From Chara braunii (Eukaryota > Streptophyta > Charophyceae > Charales > Characeae), in contig BFEA01000013.1 in assembly GCA_003427395.1 (NCBI GenBank), positions 1,872,065 through 1,933,063 on the forward strand: 60,999 nt of DNA, given 5' to 3'. Each line of letters opens with the position of its first letter. The first letter of the stretch is position 1. The notes beneath the pieces are model-generated. The model had not been told where the DNA came from. It saw only the letters and a list, made by a program, of their open reading frames with translations, and did no database searches. The position numbers and the translations under genes were made by a program. Positions 32,701-43,062 of the stretch are shown piece after piece.

Positions 32701-33039
32701 TAGTATCTAGGATTTTGTAAGTTATGATGCCCTGGTATCCTGGATAACTATTAAATGTTGACTGACCGGTTGCTGATCACTAAGGGACCAAAATGAGAGA
32801 TATGAATTACTTGAATGATACATGAATTACTTGAATGATACATGTTGAATAACTAACTAAAATGTCAATGGAAAACAAGATACAGATACTTATGTGCTTT
32901 CATGTGCGCCCGAGTCTTGCTCTGGCCTGCTCCACCGTCTCCAACGACGAGCCAGTGCTATGCAACTTGTCATTGTGACCATAAAATAGAACACGTATTC
33001 TATATACTTCTTTTCTTTTATTATCCGAACTGCACCTTC
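32701..33039. other. No gene recognised
   Basis: Short AT-rich interval with a duplicated ACATGAATTACTTGAATG (32818-32860). Confidence 0.4.
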
Positions 33040-33540
33040 TCGGGTAGCTGAAAATTCAGGAATGAAAATTTTGAAGTGAGAGTTTCCCCAGGCCACAAGC
33101 AGTTATCGGGTAGCTGAAAATTCAGGAATGAAAATTCTGAAGTGAGAGTTTTTGGCAGTCTGAAAATCCTGAATGGTCCTGAAGTGGTGAAAGGTCTAAA
33201 GACCCTGAAAACCACCTTTTTAGGCAGACTGCATCCTGAAGCGGTAAAGGGTATCCTGAAGTGGTCAAGTGAGAGTTTTAGGCAGTCTGAAAATCCTGAA
33301 TGGTTCTGAAGTGGTGAAAGGTCTGAAGACCATGAAAACCACCCTTCACCACTTGAGGATGCAGCCTGCCTTAATAGGTGGTTTTCAGGGTCTTCGGAGC
33401 TTTCACCACTTAAGGATCATTCATGATTTTCATATCTGAATGGTCCTGAAGTGGTGAAAGGTTCGAAGACCCTGAAAACCACTTGTTTAGGCAGGCTGCA
33501 TCCTTAAGTGGTGAAGGGTATCCTGAAGTGGTGATGAAAA
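33040..33540. repeat. Inverted repeat cluster rich in CCTGAAGTGG
   Basis: GGTCCTGAAGTGGTGAAAGG and ACCCTGAAAACCACC recur at about 33175, 33300 and 33440. Between them 33340-33420 is the reverse complement (TTTCACCACTTAAGGATCAT). Two copies of GGGTAGCTGAAAATTCAGGA sit at the left edge. The vocabulary matches the palindromes at 2060-2990, so both belong to one foldback family. Confidence 0.8.
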
Positions 33541-34376
33541 ATACGACTGTTGTCAACCTTCTCTCGTCCTGACAGACTTCCTTTTTCCACCCCTCCTTCT
33601 TTTCTCTGTTAGATATGTACTTCATCATTAGGACCTTTTGATCCTTCATGGTTCCCCTTTCAGTTTCGAGAGTAAATCACAGTCTCTGTATACAGTTTGT
33701 TTGTCCTGCATAGCCCTCCAACACTTAACCAATGTCTGTTCCACTTGTATGGGTGTGCTGATCCGAGTTCAACTCAGAAACTTTAATTATCTTTGGGTGA
33801 CGGTTCACTCTTTCGAACTTCGACAATTGATTTCTCCCTCCATTTCCTGTGAAGGGACTGTAATGGGAACTTTGGAGAGTCCCACGGAGAAACAGTTTGT
33901 CATGAAAACCTTAGAGTGCGTTTCTTTTGGGCAACTGTTGTTTAAACCATCCCCATTATCTTTCCATTACATAGGATCCTCTCTTTGAGCGCCTATGATG
34001 TTCGTCTACCACATGAGTTTGAGTGGATGCAGTCTCAGCCTAACCAAGTACGCGACGTGACTCAACTTAGCTCTAATTGACCAAGAAAAGAGAAACAAAA
34101 GCTAGCCATCGTGATTCCCTTTCAGTAATTATGTAGGGTACCATTAGTTGTGGTTTTCGCTCGTTTATTGCACAAAGTACTACTAGTGGTACCAATTGCT
34201 TTAAAGACTTTTCGGTACGGAGTCGGTTGTACTACGACCTTCGCAATGCGTGAAATTAACGTCGATCGCAGACTTCTTCTGCTTCCTGCCTGAGGTGGCA
34301 TTAGCACGAACCCCAGATGATCACTTTCCCTTGTAAACTTTTCCACGAAAATTTGTCCGGTGTGGTCAGTCGAAAG
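33541..34376. other. No gene called; one uncharacterised ORF
   Basis: A 116-codon plus ORF (33638-33988) has mixed composition (for example ESPTEKQFVMKTLECVSFG) and could be an exon. I see no domain, no clear splice sites and no homologous copy in the window, so I leave it uncalled. Confidence 0.3.
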
Positions 34377-35105
34377 TAGTGGTGTCGTACAAAATACCCT
34401 TACAAGGGTATTTGGCGTGCTTTTGCAAGCCACGCCGGTGTGGCCTTGTCCGGTTGATAGCAGGCACGAGGGAGGAAGTTTAGGTCCTCGCCTGGGCGAG
34501 CGGCGCGCGTGGGTTAATGACGGCGAGGCGCAACCGTGCGTGGCCTAGCGGGGTGCGGCGTCACAGGCCAGCGGGATGTACGACCCCTAGTCCCCTTACT
34601 TCTTCTGTGTTCCCTAGCGTTTATGTTTATGTTATTATTATTATTATTTCTTTTCCTACTTTTATTTTTACAGATGTCTTTGACCCGGTGACCAGTTCCG
34701 AGAACGACATCGGGCCCACGGGCCTGGCTCGACTACTACTTTCTGGACTCGGGTGGTCGTCATAGCAGTCGAGGACCTTGATCACGCGCCTCTTATGGCG
34801 AGGCCGTTCGGGGTTCCTACGTGTCCGGGATGCTGGTAGAATTCCCCTACCCTACCCATTCTGAAACGCGGACCGAAGAGGTCAACGTGCGTGAGAGTGG
34901 TGGGGTATGTGGTCGTGGCTTCCTCCGCTTCCCATTTGGAGAGCGTCGATAACCTAAAGTGGGAGGGAATTGGAGAAATTTTTGAGCAGACCTGTGGGAC
35001 TGCAGCCCGAGGGAGGCAAGGGTTGCTGTGGGCGCACCATATGCTGGCCATGATCTGCTGTCAGAGTTTTGAGTGTGAACGTGCCCGCTGGGACATGTAA
35101 GATGG
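34377..35105 (+). mobile_element. Element P, copy 2
   Basis: GTGTCGTACAAAATACCC starts the palindrome AATACCCTTACAAGGGTATT, followed by a hairpin GGCGTGCTTTTGCAAGCCACGCC. A TTA tract and T-rich run (34634-34670) precede a decayed tRNA-like part. The 3' part parallels copy 1 (CATTTGGAGAGCGTCGATAA). On the minus strand FRMGRVGEFYQHPGHVGTPN corresponds to FEMGKVEEFREHPEHAGIRT of copy 1, suggesting shared ancestry of a coding segment. Confidence 0.6.
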
Positions 35106-36300
35106 TAAACTATGCCTGGGCCAGATGGAAGTCCGCAGCGGCACTGGCTGCAGCAGCCGTTCCCATGGAACCCGTCCCCACTTCGACCTTCAAAGTTCTC
35201 ATTTGAATATTTTACTACTACCATCAAGATATGCACTGGGACATGCTCCACCTAGGCATAAGGTGCGGGCGTTGGAGTAGGGTCGGTGCCCTCCCACTCG
35301 CTGCAGTGGCAGAACTTCCTCGACTGCCGAGCATATGCCGAACGCTGCCCCATCATCCGGTCGGGGCTGATTAATTTGACAGGTTAGTTGTACTCACTCA
35401 ATAGATGACTTCGACTTCCATGACCACTGCCCTGCTGCCTGTATCAGTTATCGCACGTCGTGATGCATGGGTTAGCGCACAGTAAGGCGCAACGGAAAAC
35501 GAGCGGACCTGAGATAGGGTGAAGCTACGGAGAGGGAAAAAGGAAAACGGACCTGGACGGGGTTCTACGCAAGGTGCATGAGGGGAAGAAGGCGGCAACG
35601 AGGGGAAGCAACTATGGGGGGAGAGAAAATTATATAGCCTGCCCGTTCCTTGATGGAATCAGGTGCGAAAGATAGTAGGTAGGGATTTTGGCATACGGCG
35701 AGTGCACTGGCAAGGTTCGTTTTAGTGCTAGATTAGTGTAGAGGGAGGTTAGAAGAAAAAGTCGTTCACGAAGATACGGAGAACGAAATATGGGAGAAAA
35801 GCGAAAATGACATATCTCAGCCGTTTCTTGACCGATTTTGCCAAACCAAGATGGTAAGTCGGGGTTTTGGACCATTCTTAGTTGAATGGTCATGTCAGAT
35901 TCCCGATTTGGATAACGGTCTAGCCGGTACAAGCATTGGAGGCTGCGTATGGGGGTATGCATCAGATTGAAGGAAGAAGATAACGAAGAGCGCATCTTAC
36001 CAGCTCTTGCTGCCACGCCCGTGGTCTCTGTTTCCCTCCTCCTGCGACTCCTTTCGTCGATTCACCACGGTCATCCTTGTTACCTTGTCCCCCCTGCCAT
36101 TTCCTGTTGCAACCGAGCTCCCCGCCCGCTCCTGGTGCCCTCGGCCGATGTGTTGATAGGATTATGTGAACGTGGTTGGGGGTGTTGGCCAGGAGCATCT
36201 AAAAAACATGAAGGATTGCTTGATAAGGGAGGGGGGCACTAAAGAGGAAGATGAGGAAATAGGACGAAGTCGTGGTGAGAGTGAGAGAGGAGAGGATCTC
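35106..36300. other. No gene called; weak internal duplication
   Basis: 35635-35720 and 35810-35890 are similar (GCCGTT-CTTGA, then GGGATTTTGG or GGGGTTTTGG), giving a repeated peptide pattern in a 128-codon minus ORF (35630-36016). A minus donor CTG|GTAAGA sits at 36000. Evidence is too weak to call a gene. Confidence 0.35.
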
Positions 36301-36739
36301 AAGAAGGGAAAGTTGTGGGACGCTTACCTGAAAAACGGGGAGTGACAAATGTATTTGTCCTTTATTTAGCGGAAGGTTGACACCCAATTCGTATTTTGGA
36401 GGGAGTGTATGAAGGCGCAGCGTAGGACCATATAATAAGAAAAATATTAGTAAATAATATGGTCATACATCTTCCCATTTTCTAAGGGAGGATTCATTCT
36501 CATTTTGCACATAGTCGGCGCTTCGTCCTGTTCGTGCTAGTCGTGGTGCTACGGATGGTTACAGAGGAGATCGTGCTCGCGTTTGGCTTCGGGGTTCCGT
36601 CAAAATAGCACTGATCGTCTCTGCGACACCAGGTACTACCTCATTAAAGTGATCACGGTATTGGACAGTACATCTTCCCATGTTTAAGCGGAAGATTCAT
36701 TCTTATTTTGTGTAGCTGCAAATGTTCGATGCAACGGGG

Positions 36740-36794
<55 letters not shown>

Positions 36795-36800
36795 TCACCT
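36301..36800 (-). repeat. R element with (GA)n core
   Basis: Three R motifs (36355-36380, 36470-36500, 36668-36700) precede a GA tract at 36744-36791. On the minus strand the first translates VNLPLNKGQI, the second MNPPLENGKMY, the third MNLPLKHGKMY. The minus strand also shows a donor GAG|GTGAGT at 36794 immediately before the CT tract and an acceptor-like TTTGCAG at about 36717. The CT tract would thus be the pyrimidine-rich part of an intron if transcribed. Confidence 0.6.
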
Positions 36801-38409
36801 CGACATGGGAAACGGTAAACTGGCGACGAGGGCTGAACCAAGGAAACGAGCTTGGAAGAGTCAGCAGGAAAAAAAAAAGAAAAAAAAGATCCTGTCGAAC
36901 TTTATTCTAGCTCGAATTTGTTGCATGACCTGAGAGGAGTAAAACGAGTGGGAGTTTTACGACACAAGTGAAATACCACTACTTTTAACGACAGGTTACC
37001 TTTTTTGAGGTAGAGTCGGGGCTTTGCCCCCGCTTCTCGATCTGAGGTGCATACCCTCGTGGCCTGTCCGATCCGAGCGAGAAAGATTGTCTAGCGGGAT
37101 GCTTGGCTGGGACAGCATAACTGTTAACAGATAAGACAGGTGTCATGAGGAGAGCTGGAGAGAAAAATGTTCATTTGGTTTTTGTTTCCGATACAATCAC
37201 ACGTTGTGAAGGCATGCATGGAATCTTGGCGGCGGTCTACAGAGTCGACACCCGTGTACACTTTGGTTGACATTGTCCCTTCAGAATGACCACAGGCTGT
37301 TTTTGAGTCACGGCTTGTGTTGTGGAGTCGTGGTCAGTGTGCCTCAGATCAGGGGCGACGCTTGTTGTGAAGTTATTGTTGCTACTGAGTTTTGAGCAGA
37401 GAAGGAGACCACTATTGAAGGGTATTTGTTGAGTCGAAAAACCGTATCAGACTGTTGACTATCACTAACTTGTGAATCAATCACCGTTCCAGACCACTAC
37501 CACCGGCGTTTTGTTGTTGGTCTGAGGTGGTAACTTGCTGTTGGCTGGAGGTTTTGTTGTTGCTGTAAGTAACGTGTCGTTGTCGTTGTTCAACACTACT
37601 GACCGTCGCTTTTGGTATCAAGGGATGCCGATTTCGTATACTTAGGATACAATTACTGTCACTATTGAGTATATGTCGGCGGTTACTATGTTCTCTTTTA
37701 CTGAGGCTGTTGCTTGATTCTTTTCGCTGCACTATTGCAAAAACTTTCGTGGCACTACCGCAACGCATTTGCCGAGTTTGTTACGTCTTGTTGTGCCATG
37801 TGGTGTTTTGTTGAATGTAGTGTTGTGCATCGTTGCTGAGCTTTGCCACATGCATTGCTCTTGTGTATTTTGCTGCATTCATACATGTATTCGAACACAG
37901 TACATGGGGTGTGCTCTACTCGAACGCAACCATTTAGGCTGGGTAGCGATAATTTGGTCAAAAGGGGAGGCACTGAGACCTTGAGGGAGTGATCTAGTTG
38001 CACGGAAGGGATGCTGTTATGATTTCAACAGAAAAAAATTGAGCTTTTTAAAAAAATATTGATGAACTTTATTGGGTTAATAATCAGTTTACAAAATTGT
38101 ATGCACACTATTTTTTAACCTTTGAAGGTTAATTAACCTTTGAATGTGAAACACACAATGGTACAACGTTGCTTCAGTAATAACATTAACTTTAGTTGAC
38201 AAACAATTAAGCAAACCATGTCTACAATGTCCGAAATATTGATTTCATTGTTGGTTGAATGATCGCTTCACATTAGCTCAATATTTCTTTTATTGTTCGT
38301 TCAAATGTTGCTAAAATGTTGAGAAGATGTTTTTAGAATTGTCATCTAATTGTTTCACCAAGGTGTCTTCAACATGAAGTAATGTTTTATCAACATTCTG
38401 TTTTTCTTG
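36801..38409. other. No gene recognised
   Basis: Mixed sequence. 38090-38160 has a short palindromic CCTTTGAAGGTTAATTAACC. 38220-38400 repeats AATGTTG words. ORFs are short and without domains. Confidence 0.35.
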
Positions 38410-38842
38410 GCAAAAAAACACTTGGAAGGGCAGGAAGGGGGCGAGGGCTGCCAGAGGTTGAGAGGTCATTCACGTCGTGTAAGCATCTGTAATACTAGTT
38501 GTACTGATATTAGTAATACCAATACTTATAGCCCTAAAAAACACCGCATGGACGATACTAAAAGTTGAAGCAAAGATAATAAAAATTGTAACAAATGCAC
38601 CAATAGTAAAAGTTGTAACAGTCTCATTACAACTTTTATAATCCGTGCATTTGTTATAACTTCTACTATCTTTGCTTCGATTTGCACGATCGTCGATACA
38701 ACGGCTTCTTGTAAGATAAGTATTGACACTACTAATGTTAACATAGTTAACATTACTAATGCTTACAGGTCGTGAGCGACCTCCCAACCTTCGGCAACCC
38801 CCACCCCCCCTTTTTCCTTCCACGGTGTTTTTTTTGCTACTA
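38410..38842. mobile_element. Foldback element with arms of about 200 bp
   Basis: Left edge GGCAAAAAAACACTTGGAAG and right edge CTTCCACGGTGTTTTTTTTGC are inverted copies. So are GAGAGGTCATTCACG and CGTGAGCGACCTC, and AAGCAAAGATAATA and TACTATCTTTGCTT. Pairing continues to a centre near 38625, so nearly the whole element folds into one long hairpin. No transposase is encoded. I could not see a clear target duplication. The long minus ORF here is a translation of the hairpin. Confidence 0.85.
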
Positions 38843-39106
38843 CTAGGACAGCAACTATACTCGTATTGTTTCTAATCGTACTCACTTCGATAGGATTGTT
38901 ACAAGTAGCATAGTAGTACAAGCACTACTACAAGTGGACAAATGAGTGGTACTGCCACTACTAAAATACCAAAATTCGTACACATGAAGAAGAGTGAGTG
39001 CTAGTGCCACAGTCCAATAGGTAAAGCCTATTGTAGAGGTGCTAACACTCTCTTGCAAAACACCGTTCAAATGGGATGGGTTGCATCTCTGCCTCTCTCA
39101 TATGCA
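38843..39106. other. No gene recognised
   Basis: Flank of the foldback, rich in TAGTAG and TACTAC words that continue the vocabulary of the element. Confidence 0.4.
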
Positions 39107-39109
39107 TAC

Positions 39110-39181
<72 letters not shown>
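39107..39181. repeat. (CA)n microsatellite
   Basis: A CA tract of about 70 bp, uninterrupted. Confidence 0.97.
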
Positions 39182-39184
<3 letters not shown>

Positions 39185-39257
39185 ATGAGGTAAGATATCA
39201 CCCGTCAAGGAGGTGGTCACACTCTCTTGCCAAAACTAGCTAAAGCGATCATAGAGC

Positions 39258-39700
39258 GTTGTCGAGCGCATCGGTCCGGCACCGTTGAAGGGCAGTACGG
39301 GACCCTCCCGACCGCGTTACGCAGGAGTTGGTTTATTCTCTCACCGTGAATATACATGGAGCTTCCGCAAGCCGCTCTGGCCGAGTGCGTCAGCCATACC
39401 TCTCGCGAGCCCCCACGACAGGATAGGGCCTATGCGAGGCACGACTTACCTCCACCTTACGGGAGTTGTCACCTCCCTTTGGTGGGCGTATCCCCGTCGA
39501 GCTACCAGTCCACAGTACGAAAGCTAATCAGTTGCAATTGCAGAGGTGGACCAGCCGAGAGCGTTTCTCGTTCGTTGTAGCAGAGGGGGTACGCGCTGTA
39601 CTACACCTCTATCGGATTCGTACGTGAACCGACACCTTGGGGGGCTGAGGTCCCAAGTGCGACTCATCACCGGTCGAGTAGGACGGATCCCACACTCCAC
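39258..39700 (+). repeat. Block T, copy in E3
   Basis: It starts GTTGTCGAGCGCATCGGTCC like the copy at 7433, with an insertion near 39310-39360. It contains TACCTCTCGCGAGCCCCCAC, GGTGGGCGTATCCCCG, AGCCGAGAGCGTTTCTCG and the terminal GTCGAGTAGGACG. The AAGCTTTTCG hairpin is decayed here. Confidence 0.8.
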
Positions 39701-40599
39701 ACGCACACCACTATAAAAAACATAAAAATAAAAGCACACATATACTTACACACACATACGAAACGATACCGGACAAACAACGAGAGAACACCCCTAGTCC
39801 CTTAGTGACCATCCCATAACTTTCCGATGTGAAAATCGGATAAGCGTCACGCGCAAGACTTAGTATAAAGCCGCACGGACGCAGAGCCTACTCATATCGA
39901 CTAGCAATGCAATCATACGCAAACAGTCGCAATGATGGCGTACTATGTAATGCCCATAATCAAGCGGTCCTTCGTGGATATGAGTACCACTTACGACACT
40001 CAAGTGTCATTCTCGAAGTATCGTGAAGGTTTGCCCCTTCACGATATTGCACGACTGAAGGACTAACCGTGCGGCCGCCGCGGCACCTCCGACCTTTAGG
40101 CTGAGTGTCTCGGCAGACAGGACAAATAGGCTCTGCACGGGCGAAAATTCCTTCCATGCAGAGTCTAGGACTTGGGATGTCCTAGACAAGGACCTCGAAT
40201 TCAGACTAAGGACTAACGTCCGACTAAGAAATCTTTAAGAAGTATACAACCAATAGAGCGGGGTTCTCCTTCTTTTCTCAATCTCAACCCCTCTTTACCT
40301 TTTAAGCGTGGGCCCTCACAGGCCACGAGGACACCCTGCATAGGTATACATATATATTTATATGTATATATATAGGGGAATAAGTACGAGACGATCACTT
40401 CTCACAATCACAGTAAGACTCCTCACAACCATATATTTAGGTGTGATCGCAGATAGTCAAATCCAAAATCCGAACCACATATCATACCTGCAATCACATC
40501 AAAGAGTCAACAAAGTCCACATACTACACGAAGTCAACTCCATTCAATCTCTATACTCATACCCCTCGTTTTAGCCATGCAAGCCTCAACCTCTGTCCA
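39701..40599. repeat. Block U and terminal segment, E3 copy
   Basis: ATATCGACTAGCAATGCA, GCAAACAGTCGCAATGATGG and GTACTATGTAATGCCC (39895-39960) match 26515-26590. A hairpin TCGTGAAGG-TTTGCCCC-TTCACGA sits at 40021-40045, and a TATA-rich run at 40345-40375. No coding feature. Confidence 0.5.
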
Positions 40600-40800
40600 A
40601 CCAACCATAATTAAATACTCAGTACTTTTGTTAAATGGTCATTCAATAAAAGTCCGAGTGAAAACCTTAATAAAACAGAAGAATCACCGGGGCTCAAGCT
40701 TTTTAGGTTGAGCATTGAGGGTGAAGTGGAATTGCGTCATAGACCGACGAATCGGCAACCGACTTGTTATCAGTGATAACAAAAGATGATCCTTATATGA
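40600..40800 (-). ncRNA. Conserved stem-loop block, E3 copy
   Basis: On the minus strand TTGTTATC-ACT-GATAACAA is followed by GTCGGTTGCCGATTCGTCGG and later TTTTATTGAATGACCATTTA. It corresponds base for base to 16998-17160 with a paired change at the hairpin end. Confidence 0.55.
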
Positions 40801-40989
40801 TCAAAATGAATATAGCCCAAATCTTGAATCAAACGATCAAGAGGACCTGCAACACAAGACATGTAAATCCCCATGCTAAATCTTTAAGTCCAAATCGAGA
40901 ATAATCTTCATATCATGATTTCACCAAGAATCATTCTACTTAACTAATCCTGAGTCTACCCCTAAGTCAGTGCCTAATGGAAAGGTAGA

Positions 40990-41620
40990 TATTTTGGCAG
41001 AATTTCCTCTATGCAGACGGGATTGTCATAATCGCCACCTGTCAAAATATAATCTAACTCCTCTAAACTAAGAAAATTTCGGCAGCGCTTCCCGTAGGAA
41101 AAGTGCCTTCATAGAATTTATAATACTTCAAATATAAAAGCAAAACTAAAACACTCATTCTAGAAAGCCAAAATTTGTCCAACTCCCTGAATTAGTAAAA
41201 ATTTGGGCAGCATTTCCCTTAGAAAGGTAGACTTCCCAAATTTATACTAAGTCAGATATAAACTCAGAAACAAGACATGAGTTCAACTAAGACAAAATTT
41301 AACGTACTCATTCGATTTGTAGAAATTTCGGCAGCGCTTCCCGTAGAGAAAGTACTATTCCAAAATTTATACAGAGCTAAGTTTATAATCTAAAATGACT
41401 TTGACTTCTCAAGGTCTAATTTTGTTTAACTCCCTGGATTAACAAAAATTTGGGCAGCACTTCCTTTAGAAAATGAGGTTTTTCATATTTTTACTAAGCT
41501 AAAAAAATCAGACAATATGAACTTTGAAAGACAAAATCTTACTAACTCCTTGATTTGTAGAAATTTCGGCAGCGCATCCCGAAGAGAAAGTGGCTTACCA
41601 AAATTTATACAAGACCAAGT
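40990..41620 (-). repeat. E3 second array, about six hairpin units
   Basis: Units share AATTTCGGCAGCGCTTCCCG and AGAAAGT on the plus strand, followed by CCAAAATTTATAC. GAAATTTCGG and CCAAAATTT can pair as outer arms. Units alternate between CGGCAGCGC and GGGCAGCAC variants. Confidence 0.75.
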
Positions 41621-41889
41621 ATAATAAATGATCAAGAAAATGCAAAAATCGACCAAAGTAAAAATGAACTTCACCCAAAAAATGCAGAAATTGAAACTAA
41701 CTCCTATGACTCTAGCACGTGGCGAACAACTAAAGCAACTACCTATCAGACTAGAACGCAGACTAAGTAGTGGTCGCACTCAGTCATATGCAGGCTAAGC
41801 CACAAAGGTAAGTACTCTCACTATCCCAAGTCGATTTATATAAAATTATTTATGAACCTTAAGGTAATTCAACCCTTATACCCAACTTA
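41621..41889. other. Spacer between E3 arrays
   Basis: AT-rich, with no recognised feature. It is partly alignable with 28220-28330 in E2. Confidence 0.4.
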
Positions 41890-42520
41890 CATATGGCACA
41901 AGTGCTAGACCGTTCGGCTTGGAAACAATGTCCAGCGTGCCTTAGGATATACACGGACAGGTTGGACTACTACTTTTCTCGTCTTTGGGCACTTGACTAG
42001 ACCATCCGTCTTGGAAACAATGCCTAGCCGCCCTGAAATGTTTAATATCTAAAATTTAATGACTTTCTGACTTTGTTCTCAAAAGAAAATGCAAATATGG
42101 GCAAGGGACAGAACCATTCGGCTTGGAAACAATGTTCAACTTGCCCAGACTATTACCAATTATACTCTGTAATTTCTCTTCTCTTCTTGATGATATGGCT
42201 TAGCGCTGGACCATTCGGCTTGGAAACAATGCCCAACTGTCAGTTCACATGCAAATATAAGTAGAGTACTTTGTTTTATACTCAGCTTATACTTATGTGC
42301 GTGGTTTTCAGGCTAAACCATTCAGCTTAGAAACAATACTCATCCTTAGACCAAAATCCTCCCTTAGCATAAAACAAGAGAACCCTTCACATCAGGCACA
42401 CGCTCAGAAAATAAACAGAGCAACCAGGCCATTCAGCTCAGAAACAATGTCCGACCCTTCAGAAAACAACCAAATAAACACAGCCCTGGGCCATTCAGCT
42501 TAGAAACAATGCCCAGTCCT
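41890..42520 (-). repeat. E3 hairpin array, seven units
   Basis: On the minus strand each unit has CATTGTTTCCAAGCCGAATGG or a close variant. The flanking arms differ between units but pair: GAAC with GTTC (42096-42132), CTAGGC with GTCTAG (41997-42030, one wobble), CTGGGC with GCCCAG (42478-42515). The core from GGGC to GTCC is 27 nt long, the same as in E1 units. Confidence 0.85.
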
Positions 42521-42735
42521 TGGTTGACCCAGTCAAACGCATGCAGTCTGTCGTCCTCCCACCTTTCCCCAGTTCATCCCTTAGTCTGCTTTCAGTCAAA
42601 ATAAAACTGAAACTTATACTTCACTCTCATGAAAGAAAGCAAACTCATAGGGGCAATCTCATTCATACAACAGTCAAACTAAGGGGAGATAAGCAAACAT
42701 GGGTATAGTGGGGTCATAGAGATAGAAAATGGTAT
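42521..42735. other. Spacer between E3 head and array
   Basis: No coding or repeat feature recognised. Confidence 0.4.
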
Positions 42736-43062
42736 ACCTGTCAATTCCCTGCCTCCAAAACCTCGCCTAGGTTCCAGCAGAGTTCCCGCAATCGGTGGGT
42801 GGACTCCCCACAGAGTCTTGATGCGGTCTTACGGGTTGCAATCCCGCCTGCCGCCTCCTCTCGTAACCAAGGAAAAAACTGAGAGTTAGAAAGGCAGAAG
42901 GAGATAGGTTGAGACTCTCAGATACAAGAATGGTGCGCTCAGACTCGTGAGAGAGGGTCTTGATTTCTTGATACGCCTGAGGGTTCCGCAATGGTGACCA
43001 AAACTGTAGAAGCTTGGTCAAACGAAGTCAAACGGCTGAACCCAACTCTCTGACGACTCCCC
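42736..43062 (-). ncRNA. E3 head, structured block
   Basis: Minus-strand order matches E1: CATTGCGGAACCCTCAGGCG, CTGAGAGTC, GGTTACGAGAGG, CGGGATTGCAACCCG, GTGGG-CCCAC hairpin, GATTGCGGGAACTCTGC, hairpin GAACCT/AGGTTT, GGAGGCAGGGAA. The inner hairpin is GAGCCC/GGGTTC in E1 and GAGTTC/GAACTC in E4, so its sequence changes while pairing is kept. Confidence 0.6.
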
